Source: Chloroflexota bacterium (GTDB lineage: Bacteria > Chloroflexota > Limnocylindria > Limnocylindrales > CSP1-4). Taken from it: a DNA stretch of 17,403 bases. The stretch is from positions 1-17,403 of the forward strand of contig JACQEF010000013.1 of the NCBI GenBank assembly GCA_016200745.1, read 5' to 3'. Position numbers and translations under genes: made by a program. Under the pieces are notes generated by a model, which did not search any database, was not told where the DNA came from, and saw only the letters and a list, made by a program, of their open reading frames with translations. Below, piece by piece: positions 6,516-13,344 of this stretch. Positions within the stretch are counted from its first letter, which is position 1. The number at the start of each line of letters is the position of its first letter.

Positions 6516-6931
6516 TCGGGGATCGTGCCGCCCGCCTCGACCCTGTCGCTCTGTCCCTCCGGTTGCCGCCCGGAACGCCGTCCGGCACCCCGGTCGCCGA
6601 GCGCGATCCAGATTCTGATCTGGCGCCCGAGATCCGACGCCTCGACATAGCCCAACCCGTCCGGACCGGTGACGAGCGCGAAGCCGTGCCGCGCGATCTC
6701 GGGGATCAACTCCACTGCGGGCAACGCCGGGCCGAGCAGCCGCAGCGAACCGAGCTGCACCATGGCCTCCGTCCCGCGTTCGTCGCGCGTCAGCGCGCCA
6801 CGGGTCGTGAGCTGGCGCGGCCCGATTGCCCCGACGACACCGCCGCCGGCCTCCACGGCCACGACGGCGGTGTCCGTTCGCAACCGGGCCATGAGGTCAC
6901 CGATCAGCTCATCGGGGGCAGCGTACGTCAT
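6512..6931 (-). CDS. CBS-domain protein, C-terminal partner (or frameshifted half) of the site-2-protease homologue
   Basis: This reading is 139 aa from the ATG at 6931, which overlaps the TGA of the upstream gene as ATGA. It contains a CBS-like pair: PDELIGDLMARL ... GVVGAIGPRQL (about 5-44) and AVELIPEIARHGFALVTGPDGLGYVEASDL (about 70-104). A polar tail follows. CBS pairs bind adenosyl nucleotides and occur at the C-terminus of many bacterial site-2 proteases (Rip3-like). The same frame is open upstream to an ATG at 7072, and the residues just before 6931 (TAGEVSRPIM) look like the usual first strand of a CBS domain. That argues the ancestral frame began earlier and a frameshift split one gene into two. 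Both readings are possible. The stop is coupled to the 78-aa gene. Confidence 0.65.
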   Translation of the reverse strand: MTYAAPDELIGDLMARLRTDTAVVAVEAGGGVVGAIGPRQLTTRGALTRDERGTEAMVQLGSLRLLGPALPAVELIPEIARHGFALVTGPDGLGYVEASDLGRQIRIWIALGDRGAGRRSGRQPEGQSDRVEAGGTIPE

Positions 6932-7575
6932 GATCGGTCTGGAGACCTCTCCGGCGGTATGGGCGGCGAGGAAACGAGCTGTCGCGTCCTGCGGGCGATC
7001 CGAGCCGCGCGTCGGACGCGCAGGCCTGGCGGCACCCCGGCAGAGTCGACGATCCCAAGCAACAGCGCCCATCCGGGGAAGCCGGGGGCAGGGATGAGCG
7101 TGCCTGCGGCGATGACGACGTTCACGCTGAGCGCAAGGCTGGCGATCGCATGGGCGTACGTGGTGGGGTCAGCGGCGGCCGCCAGCTGCCAGGCGGCGAC
7201 GGCAGCGGCCCCGGGCGCCAACAGGCCGGCCGCCACGGCGGTGAGGCGCCAGCGTGGCTGGATCGTTCCGGATGTCAATGGGTCCGGTCCTCTTCCCAGG
7301 AGCACGATCGCCTCGTGGCCGCCGCCGGCCCGGAGGATGACGCCCCGGAGGAGACGCACGCCGACGACGCTCAACGCGACGACATACAGCGCACCGATCG
7401 TGGCCACGAGGTCCTCACTTCCACCGGAGGCCGGGGAATGGCCGGGCACGTAGAACAGGGCCACGTAGATCGCCACAACGGCGGCGGGCCACAGCCAGCC
7501 GGACCCGACGGTGATCGGTCCGCCTGGCTGTTCGCTGTGCGAGGGGGCGGCCGTCGGATTCATGACCATGACCAT
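6928..7575 (-). CDS. Site-2 protease (M50)-like membrane protein lacking catalytic motifs
   Basis: This 215-aa protein has four predicted helices (about 19-36, 53-71, 99-122 and 129-151). The layout recalls Rip3-like site-2 proteases: a helix where HExxH is expected, a Gly-rich strand, a helix in the AGP region, and an N.L.P...LDGGR-like segment. Here the HExxH position reads GVRLLRG and the LDG position reads PAPGFPGWAL, so zinc ligands and the aspartate are absent. The C-terminal RVRRAARIARRTRQ matches the R-rich helix that follows LDGGR in the family. The start ATG at 7575 has GGGAG 7 nt upstream. Two more in-frame ATGs follow at 7569 and 7563. The last 15 or so codons may be out of frame (see the CBS entry). 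Assignment to M50 is an inference from layout. Confidence 0.65.
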   Translation of the reverse strand: MVMVMNPTAAPSHSEQPGGPITVGSGWLWPAAVVAIYVALFYVPGHSPASGGSEDLVATIGALYVVALSVVGVRLLRGVILRAGGGHEAIVLLGRGPDPLTSGTIQPRWRLTAVAAGLLAPGAAAVAAWQLAAAADPTTYAHAIASLALSVNVVIAAGTLIPAPGFPGWALLLGIVDSAGVPPGLRVRRAARIARRTRQLVSSPPIPPERSPDRS

Positions 7576-7651
7576 GCACGGGCTCCCTGAACGGCGCCTG
7601 AGAGGCGGCGGAGAGGCATGTGAGAGTCCCTGAGCGATTGCCCCACCGGCT

Positions 7652-8824
7652 CTACGGGCGAAGCCCGATCGCAGCCTGGACGATCTCGGCGAGGGCCGGC
7701 GGGACCGGCCCATCCGAGGGTCGAGCGAAGCGGCGCCAGGCGTGCAGGACCTTGTCGTCGTGCGCTGCGATCCCGGCCGCCGCTTCGAAGTCGGGATCGA
7801 GCCGGATCGTCGGTGCCGACCCGGCCGCCCGGCGGATCTCGGCATCGAGCGCGGCCGAGGCGGGCCCGCGGTCGGCGTCGAACACGGCGACGAACGGGAT
7901 CTCGAGCTCGCGCAGCAACCGCGCCGCCAGCGGCAGGTTCGACTTGCCGCCGACCTCGACGATCGCGATCCCCTCGGCATCGGGATCGTGACCCTGCGCG
8001 CGAAAGATGATCGGCAGCGACAGGCGTTCGGTCTGGCCCTCCACGAGAACGACCGCTCGAGCGAAGAACATCTCGCTCCGCTCGTGGTCGAACTCGGCTG
8101 CCAGGCGAACCCGCTCGGCGTCCGTGAGTGCCTGCGGGCTCGTCCGCCGTAGCGACCGGTGGCCGTGGCGCAGGTCGAGGCGGACGATCTCGTCGTGGTG
8201 GGCGGCGTCGACGAAGGCCGCGGAACGGGTCGAATAGACGACCTGGTTGCCGTCCTCGGAGAACTGTCGGAACAGTCGATAGAGGTAGCGCTGTGCCTGC
8301 GGGGTCAGGAGCAGCTCCGGTTCCTCGATCAGCAGCATCTCGCCGGAGAAGCAATCCGCGCAGCAGGCCTCGATCGCCGCCACGAGCGCCTCCGCGGCGG
8401 CGGCGTCGCTCGGCGGCTGACCGGCAGCCCCGTTCAGGCGAGCGCCGAGCCTTCCGGTGACGGCCACGGGCGGACGAGCGAACCGGTCGCGCGCTCGGAG
8501 GAACGTCATGGCAGGAAGCATCGGGATGGCATTCGCGGAGGGTTCGAAGGCCAGCGGCATGCCCGGCTTCCGGACGATGGAGACCCACTCGCCATTGACG
8601 CGCAGCCGGGCGGAAACCACCGCGGCGGCTCGCCCTCCGCCCGCCATGATCGGCGGACGTCCGGAGAGGAGCCAGGCGATCGACGACAGGAGCTGCGACT
8701 TCCCCGATCCGCGCGGCCCGACGAGCGCCGTGATCGGGCCGAGGTCGAGCTCGAGGTCCGGAAGTCCGGCCACGCCCGCGACGGCCACGCGGGCCAGCAC
8801 GCAAGCCGACCCTGCCGTCGCCAT
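7652..8824 (-). CDS. Compact OLD-family ATPase/TOPRIM protein (putative ATP-dependent nuclease)
   Basis: This 390-aa protein has an ABC-type ATPase part with Walker A GPRGSGKS (36-43), Walker B MLLIEEPE (163-170) and a YSTRS motif at 197-201, where relatives usually have STHS. It is followed by a TOPRIM domain: VVLVEG with Glu262, EVGGKSN at 290-296, and DAD at 316-318. The acidic Glu and DxD set that binds the metal ions is complete. This is the domain order of OLD nucleases (P2 Old, GajA), which cleave DNA and often serve in phage defence. It is shorter than usual (typically 500-600 aa), with a much reduced helical insert between the Walker motifs. No UvrD-like helicase (GajB) or reverse transcriptase gene is adjacent. 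The start at 8824 lies 7 nt after the preceding stop. An in-frame extension to 8995 is Arg/Pro-rich. Confidence 0.85.
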   Translation of the reverse strand: MATAGSACVLARVAVAGVAGLPDLELDLGPITALVGPRGSGKSQLLSSIAWLLSGRPPIMAGGGRAAAVVSARLRVNGEWVSIVRKPGMPLAFEPSANAIPMLPAMTFLRARDRFARPPVAVTGRLGARLNGAAGQPPSDAAAAEALVAAIEACCADCFSGEMLLIEEPELLLTPQAQRYLYRLFRQFSEDGNQVVYSTRSAAFVDAAHHDEIVRLDLRHGHRSLRRTSPQALTDAERVRLAAEFDHERSEMFFARAVVLVEGQTERLSLPIIFRAQGHDPDAEGIAIVEVGGKSNLPLAARLLRELEIPFVAVFDADRGPASAALDAEIRRAAGSAPTIRLDPDFEAAAGIAAHDDKVLHAWRRFARPSDGPVPPALAEIVQAAIGLRP

Positions 8825-8831
8825 TGAAGGG

Positions 8832-9350
8832 TCAGGCGCCGGCCGAGCCCCGGAAGCGCTCGGCACGCCAGACGAGGGCCAGCCCGATGAGACCGGCCAG
8901 CAGCGCGAGTGCGACGATCGCACCGGCCTCGGCCGCCCCGCGCGCACGGGACTCAGGCACGGCCTGGTCGGCCGGCGCCTGGGCCGCGATCCCACCGGCG
9001 GCCGCCTCCACCGACACGTCGCCGGTCAGCGTCTCGTCGCCGATCGCCTCGAAGCGGTAGGTCCCCCCGGGCAGCCGGGTCGGGAGGGTCACCGTCGTGA
9101 CGAACGAGCCTGAGCTGTCGGTCCGGATCGTCGGGAACGGAATGACGATCCCCTGGCCGATCAGGACGATCACGCGGTCCTGATTGGGCTCGACGCCCGC
9201 GATGCTGATCGTGACGTCCTCGCCGGCCGTGGCGGGATTCGGGTCGACATTGACGCTGACGGTGTCGTGAGCCATGACGGCCGGCGCGACGAGGGCGAGC
9301 AGCAGCATCGCGGCCGGCATCGCAAGAATCGGCTTCCTGGGCAGCATCAT
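8832..9350 (-). CDS. Secreted Ig-like domain protein with C-terminal membrane anchor
   Basis: This 172-aa protein has a signal peptide (1-27, ending PAVMAHD) and an Ig-like beta-sandwich (about 29-117, with DPNPATAGEDVTISIAGVEP and PGGTYRFEAIGD). An Ala-rich linker and one membrane helix (about 141-162) follow, then a short basic tail. Mature His28 sits directly at the predicted cleavage site, as in CopC-like proteins, but no other copper ligands stand out. The first ATG overlaps the previous stop as ATGA and has AGGGAG 4 nt upstream; the next codon is also ATG with better spacing. It sits between the cytochrome b genes and the OLD-type gene. It is probably an extracytoplasmic accessory protein with unknown ligand. 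Confidence 0.8.
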   Translation of the reverse strand: MMLPRKPILAMPAAMLLLALVAPAVMAHDTVSVNVDPNPATAGEDVTISIAGVEPNQDRVIVLIGQGIVIPFPTIRTDSSGSFVTTVTLPTRLPGGTYRFEAIGDETLTGDVSVEAAAGGIAAQAPADQAVPESRARGAAEAGAIVALALLAGLIGLALVWRAERFRGSAGA

Positions 9351-9544
9351 TGATCTCCCTTGTGGCGACCTGCCAGGAGGGGGCCGATGAGGCCCATGGT
9401 GCCGACGATGATGAGGGGAAACCCCACGGCGAGGACGAGCGCCCAGGCGCCAGGTGATCCCCGGCCGAACGCTTCGGTCAGGCCGATCTCCGTCACGCCC
9501 ATGCCCAGCGTGAGGATTGCCAGACGGACCAGCAGGGGACGCAT
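9347..9544 (-). CDS. Small membrane protein, candidate accessory subunit next to cytochrome b
   Basis: This 65-aa protein starts at the ATG at 9544 and has two predicted helices (about 5-24 and 33-57) with a basic C-terminus (GRHKGDQ). Its start overlaps the last base of the cytochrome b stop (TGATG), and GGGGAG lies 5 nt upstream. Its stop overlaps the next start as ATGA. An open frame extends further upstream but only inside the cytochrome b gene. No family is recognised. The tight coupling suggests stoichiometric production with cytochrome b, like the tiny subunits of b6f/bc complexes, but this is an inference. Confidence 0.7.
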   Translation of the reverse strand: MRPLLVRLAILTLGMGVTEIGLTEAFGRGSPGAWALVLAVGFPLIIVGTMGLIGPLLAGRHKGDQ

Positions 9545-10629
9545 CACATCTCCCCGACGTGACTCTTGACCGGTTCGATGGTCGCGTAGGCGACGAGCGC
9601 CACGAGCGCGACCAGTACGATGGCCCCGGCGATGATCAACGCGCGACGCCTGCCCGGAGCTCGATACCGACTCCGGTCGATGAACGGGACGAGGGCGAGT
9701 GCGCCGATGAGCAGGCCCGGCGCCCAGATCAGCGCCGGAAGGCCGAACCAGTCCTCGAACGGATAGAACGGCAGGAACATCCACCACGGCTTCGAAACCT
9801 CGATGCTCGGATCTGGCGCCGGACCGAGAGGCGCCTGGACGACGAGCGACAGCAGTGTGGTGACGGCCAGGATGACGAGCCCAAAGCCGACCATCCGGAC
9901 CAGGTGGACCGCGAACGTCGAGCCCGCCTTCGAGGGCTCCGGCCCGCCGTCGACCGCAGCGTCGAAGTCGGCGGGCTGCGCCGAGATGCCGTGACGCTTG
10001 ACGAGCAGGAAGTGGGCGATGAGGAGGAACGTTCCGAGCGCTGGCAGGATCACGACATGAGCGATGTACAGGCGCCCGACGATCGGCAGGCTGGCCGACA
10101 GGGTCGGCGAGAACCAGAACCCGAACGCGCCGAGCAGGTCACCGATCTCGACGTTGTGACCGAGCGCCTCGAACCCCTCCTGGTCCCACTTGAGGACGGT
10201 CCCGGTGAAGATCAGTCCGATCGTGATCGACAGCAATCCGAGCCCGATGAGCCAGTTGATCTCACGTGGCCGCTTGTACGCCCCGGTGACGAAGATGCGT
10301 CCGGTGTGCAGCAGCACGGTGGCCATGACGAGGTTCGCGGTCCAGAAATGGACGCCCCGGGCGATGTCGCCGAGGGGCGCCACGGTCATGATGTAGAGGA
10401 CGCTTTCACGCGCCGCCTCGGGCGTCGGGTGATAGAACTGGGCAAGCCAGACACCGGTCGCGGCCAGGATGAGGAAGCCGAAGAAGGTAATCCCGCCGAG
10501 GATGTAGCCGATGCCGTTGGCATGGGCCGGCACGGGATAGGCGAGGCCGCTGATCCCGAGACGTTCATCGATGACCGACCAGGCGCGCCGCCAGCGTCCG
10601 GTGGGGATCTCCGTGGCTTCGGCGGTCAT
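9544..10629 (-). CDS. Cytochrome b, fused b6/subunit IV type
   Basis: This 361-aa membrane protein has about seven helices: four in the b6-like part (about 41-64, 93-114, 126-146 and 187-211) and three in the subunit-IV-like part (about 243-266, 290-316 and 335-352). The haem ligands are His94/His108 (13 residues between) and His191/His206 (14 residues between), the b6-type spacing. The quinol-site PEWY region reads KPWWMFLPFYPFED, lacking the Glu. This protein is the quinol-oxidising core of a bc/b6f-type complex. No Rieske or cytochrome c gene is adjacent, so these partners must be elsewhere or replaced. GGAGGA lies 8 nt before the ATG. Its stop is coupled to the 65-aa gene. It is probably the first gene of the run down to 6279. 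Confidence 0.92.
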   Translation of the reverse strand: MTAEATEIPTGRWRRAWSVIDERLGISGLAYPVPAHANGIGYILGGITFFGFLILAATGVWLAQFYHPTPEAARESVLYIMTVAPLGDIARGVHFWTANLVMATVLLHTGRIFVTGAYKRPREINWLIGLGLLSITIGLIFTGTVLKWDQEGFEALGHNVEIGDLLGAFGFWFSPTLSASLPIVGRLYIAHVVILPALGTFLLIAHFLLVKRHGISAQPADFDAAVDGGPEPSKAGSTFAVHLVRMVGFGLVILAVTTLLSLVVQAPLGPAPDPSIEVSKPWWMFLPFYPFEDWFGLPALIWAPGLLIGALALVPFIDRSRYRAPGRRRALIIAGAIVLVALVALVAYATIEPVKSHVGEM

Positions 10630-10680
10630 GGGGACGTTCCTCCGCTTCCTGAAGACGTTCGAGGGTCAGGGCAGCGACTG

Positions 10681-10705
10681 GTCGGCAAACCGGCCGGCTG
10701 CCGAC
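10681..10705. repeat. 7-bp inverted repeat around a CCGGCCGG core, upstream of cytochrome b
   Basis: GTCGGCA (10681-10687) and TGCCGAC (10699-10705) pair perfectly around AACCGGCCGGC, which itself contains the palindrome CCGGCCGG. It lies about 50 nt upstream of the cytochrome b start, where a promoter would be expected, so it could be an operator or leader structure. Confidence 0.35.
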
Positions 10706-10781
10706 TGGACAGGCGTCAACCTCGGGTGGCTCCAGGCCCGATGATAGAGGTCCGGAGCCGATCCGAGGAAGCCCGTACGTC

Positions 10782-10799
10782 GGATGGCGTCAGCCATCC
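10782..10799 (-). terminator. Hairpin just after the DoxX-like gene (terminator-like)
   Basis: GGATGGC, loop GTCA, then GCCATCC is a perfect 7-bp stem with a 4-nt loop that starts 8 nt beyond the stop of the minus-strand DoxX-like gene. No T run follows on the minus strand, so the terminator call rests on position and stem only. Confidence 0.4.
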
Positions 10800-10806
10800 A
10801 CCACAG

Positions 10807-11406
10807 TCAAGGTCGCAGGGCGGGTGCAGCGATCGGCGCGTCCGTTGAGGGCACGGGCCGAGCGGCACGGATCTTGCGAAGGAATGTGAACGCGACGGCC
10901 GAGATCACGAGTTGAATGATCGGCATCAGGCTGTCGAGGTCGATGCCCTCATCGAACGGATCCGCGGCGATCAGCCACGGATGCGAGGATCCGTTGGCGA
11001 GGTGGAAGTTGATGTTCATGAGCATCGACGCCACGCCGGAGATGACGATCAGGACGAGGATGAGCTGACGTGCTCCGAGGCCGAGGCTCGCCCAGCGGGT
11101 CAGCCACAGCAGCGATGCCGCGATGAGGACGGCACCGAGCGCGAGTTCGCCGACCTGCACCAGCACGCCGAACAGCTCGGCGTTGGGGATCCCGGTGGTC
11201 TCGAGGAACGACTTGTACCAACCGGAGAGGCCGTCGGCCTTCTCGGTGAGCTCGTCGGCAAGGCCCGAGACGAACGTTCCGCTGGTCACCTTGCTGAAGC
11301 CTGATACCAGCCATTCGTAGCCGAGAAAGATCTGGATCGCCAGCAGTCCGACCAGGAGTGGGCGGGCGCTCCCGCCGAACTCGACTTCCGATTGCTTGTT
11401 CTGCAT
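10807..11406 (-). CDS. DoxX/DoxD-like (TQO small subunit-type) membrane protein
   Basis: This 199-aa protein has about four helices (about 17-40, 80-101, 107-129 and 158-178). The pattern is LGYEWLVSGFSKVTSGTFVSGLA, then PNAELFGVLVQVGELALG, as in the DoxX/DoxD family. That family includes the small subunit of archaeal thiosulfate:quinone oxidoreductase and many bacterial proteins tied to redox stress. The NINFHLANGSSHPWLI loop between helices 3 and 4 is also typical. The ATG at 11406 has AGAGGTG 6 nt upstream; a longer frame to 11445 adds residues without a better ribosome site. A separate transcription unit from cytochrome b is likely, since a hairpin and 177 nt lie between. Its actual substrate cannot be deduced. 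Confidence 0.8.
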   Translation of the reverse strand: MQNKQSEVEFGGSARPLLVGLLAIQIFLGYEWLVSGFSKVTSGTFVSGLADELTEKADGLSGWYKSFLETTGIPNAELFGVLVQVGELALGAVLIAASLLWLTRWASLGLGARQLILVLIVISGVASMLMNINFHLANGSSHPWLIAADPFDEGIDLDSLMPIIQLVISAVAFTFLRKIRAARPVPSTDAPIAAPALRP

Positions 11407-11650
11407 TGTCTGCACCTCTGTGCCCCAAACGGATTCTGAGGACACTGTCGCCGTCGGGCTTCGCTGGTGTCTCCAGCAGGCCGAACCGATCTACCCCAGA
11501 GTCTCGCCTCGTACCTGAGCGCCCGATGAGTCGGGCCTGAGACTTTTCGGGTCCGCATTCACGCCGCACTCGCCGCGCGAACCCGCGTCGCTCCAAACCT
11601 CTGGCTCAGGTCGCCGCGATCCGGGCAAGCCGGTGCGCTTGTGGCAGACG

Positions 11651-12970
11651 TCAATTCAGGCCGGGCGTCGCTCCTGCCAGGGAAGCCTCCTGCGTGCGAC
11701 CCGACAGACCCAAGCGGGCCTGTCGGGTCCGGATTCGCTGAGAGAGCACGGCCACGAACCCGCCGAGCGCGATCGACACGAGCGCATAGCCGGCGAGGGC
11801 GAAGATCGCGGTCCCCAGCCCGGCGTCGAAGCGACCGCCGTAGAAGGCGATCGAGCGGGCCCCGTCGGCAAGATAGCGGAGCGGCAGCCAGTCGCCCAGG
11901 ATCCGGAAGAACTCGGGAACCATCGCGAGCGGGTAGACGCCGCCGGCGGAGGGCACGCCGAAAATCGTGGTCACGAGGACGCCAAGCAGCGCACCTGCTT
12001 CGCCGAAGGCGGTCAGGAGCGCCAGGGTCAGGGTACCGATGGCGACCGCACCGAGGATCGAGAACGCACCGAGCGCGACCCCGTCGGAGACGGTCATCGC
12101 GAAGGGGCCGACGGCCAGCGCGGTCTGCAGAACGCCGATCCCGATCGAGCTGACCGCGACGAGCAGGAGCTTGACGGTCCACAGCCGCTGGAGGCTCCCC
12201 TCGATCCGCGGGCGATGGAGCCGGAGACCGAGCAACTCGAGTTCATAGGAGCCGGTCAGGAAGCGAACCCCGAGGTCGACGATGTTGGCGGCAACGAAGC
12301 CGGCAAGGGTGAGCATGAGCACGAAATAGAACGGGGCGAGTCCGCGACCCCCCGTGGCCCCGACGGGCTGGGCGACCGTGACCGTCGCCTGTACGGGCTG
12401 CGCCAGGGCCCCGGCCATCGTCGCGGGCATGGCCACGCCGGTCGGCGTCAGGGCGGCCATGATCCTGGCACTCGTCTCAGCGGACACGGCGTTCACCACG
12501 CCGAGGGAGATCACCTGGGCGTCGGCGCCGGCGAACGCGCCGGCAGCGGGATTGGTGAGGACTTCGACCGTGGCTGGCGTCGCGGTCTGCGCCGCGACGG
12601 CGGCGGGATCGAACAGCGATGCGATCCTGGCGCTGAAGTCGGACGGGATGACGATCGCCGCGTAGTAGGCGTCGCGCGCGAGCCCATCGACGGCTTCCGC
12701 GCGGCTGGGGAGGATCGACCAGGCCACGCCATCGCCCAGTGCCCCGGTCGGCCCGGTCACCGTCGCGATCACATCCTTGCCGAACTCGGCCGACTGACCG
12801 GCGATGGTCGCGCCCGCGTCCTCGGAGACGATGGCGATCGGCAGATCCTTCATGTTCCCGTTGGGGTTGAGGAAGGCGCCGAGATAACTCGCGGTCATGA
12901 TGAGGCCCATGACGAGGGCGACGAGGACGACTGCCCAGGTCAGCGGCTTCTTGAGTAGGGAGGCAATCAC
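11651..12970 (-). CDS. YhgE/Pip-like ABC-2-type membrane permease (DUF3533-like)
   Basis: This 439-aa protein has one N-terminal helix (about 12-32), then a large extracytoplasmic domain (about 33-240) starting LPIAIVSEDAGATIAGQSAEFGKDV and containing AYYAAIVIPSDFS. Five or six C-terminal helices follow (about 245-425) with GDWLPLRYLADGARSIAFYGG. This is the architecture of YhgE/Pip and ABC-2 permease proteins, seen in phage receptors, type VII-associated proteins and drug exporters. No ATPase gene is adjacent. The GTG at 12970 is preferred because AAGGAG lies upstream (11 nt, slightly long) and the N-terminus then begins with a short basic segment and the helix. An open frame to an ATG at 13042 is the alternative. 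It is transcribed divergently from the phosphorylase. Confidence 0.78.
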   Translation of the reverse strand: MIASLLKKPLTWAVVLVALVMGLIMTASYLGAFLNPNGNMKDLPIAIVSEDAGATIAGQSAEFGKDVIATVTGPTGALGDGVAWSILPSRAEAVDGLARDAYYAAIVIPSDFSARIASLFDPAAVAAQTATPATVEVLTNPAAGAFAGADAQVISLGVVNAVSAETSARIMAALTPTGVAMPATMAGALAQPVQATVTVAQPVGATGGRGLAPFYFVLMLTLAGFVAANIVDLGVRFLTGSYELELLGLRLHRPRIEGSLQRLWTVKLLLVAVSSIGIGVLQTALAVGPFAMTVSDGVALGAFSILGAVAIGTLTLALLTAFGEAGALLGVLVTTIFGVPSAGGVYPLAMVPEFFRILGDWLPLRYLADGARSIAFYGGRFDAGLGTAIFALAGYALVSIALGGFVAVLSQRIRTRQARLGLSGRTQEASLAGATPGLN

Positions 12971-13344
12971 TGCTGAACGTTCTCCTTGCGCGCAGATCGA
13001 ATATGCAATCCGGTCGGGGGCGCGCGCCCCGTCCATCGCCACAGGATCACCGCCGAGACTGAGTGTCGCCTGAGGACCGAATGAGAGGATTCCGTGGCGT
13101 CCCGGGCGTCGCGGATCACCGTTCCGGGACGAAGACGCCGGTCGCCGGCAACGGCCATGGGACGATCGGGTATGGGAGGATCGCCGCGGCTGTCGCAGGC
13201 AGGACGGCAGCTGGTACGTCCACGAAGTCTCAGCCGTGGCTCATACCAGGCTCAACAGCCGCCGGCACGATCGCCATCCCCGCAAGCAGTCGCGGCGCGC
13301 CGGCTCCTGCGTGATGGAGCCCGCTGAATCCGAGGCCCTACGCC
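12971..13344. promoter_or_regulatory. Divergent intergenic region between the permease and phosphorylase genes
   Basis: These 374 nt must hold the promoters of both divergent genes. On the minus strand CATATT (13005-13000) inside a short AT-rich patch is a possible -10 for the permease, with a palindrome just upstream. A 7-bp inverted repeat (GTCCCGG at 13099, CCGGGAC at 13124) with an 18-nt spacer is weaker. Open frames here have Arg/Ala/Pro-rich translations and look non-coding. No clear promoter for the phosphorylase is visible. Confidence 0.4.
13017..13030. promoter_or_regulatory. 14-nt perfect GC palindrome upstream of the permease, candidate operator
   Basis: GGGGCGCGCGCCCC is its own reverse complement. 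It sits about 12 nt upstream of a possible minus-strand -10 (CATATT), where a repressor would block polymerase. In DNA this GC-rich a short GC palindrome may also occur by chance. Confidence 0.3.

Noticed and set aside
7560..8804. A 414-codon alternative minus-strand frame over the OLD-type gene
   Set aside because: It is a shifted frame of a gene with Walker A, Walker B and TOPRIM motifs; its translation is Arg/Pro/Gly-rich.
9517..10848. A 443-codon plus-strand open frame opposite cytochrome b
   Set aside because: Cytochrome b on the other strand has all haem ligands; the plus-strand translation is Asp/Arg/Glu-rich and typical of a shadow frame.
11521..11536. Inverted repeat GCCCGA-TGAG-TCGGGC followed by TTTT on the plus strand
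   Set aside because: It has only a 6-bp stem, no plus-strand gene precedes it, and it lies 115 nt past the permease stop on the other strand without a T run, so a terminator call is not supported.
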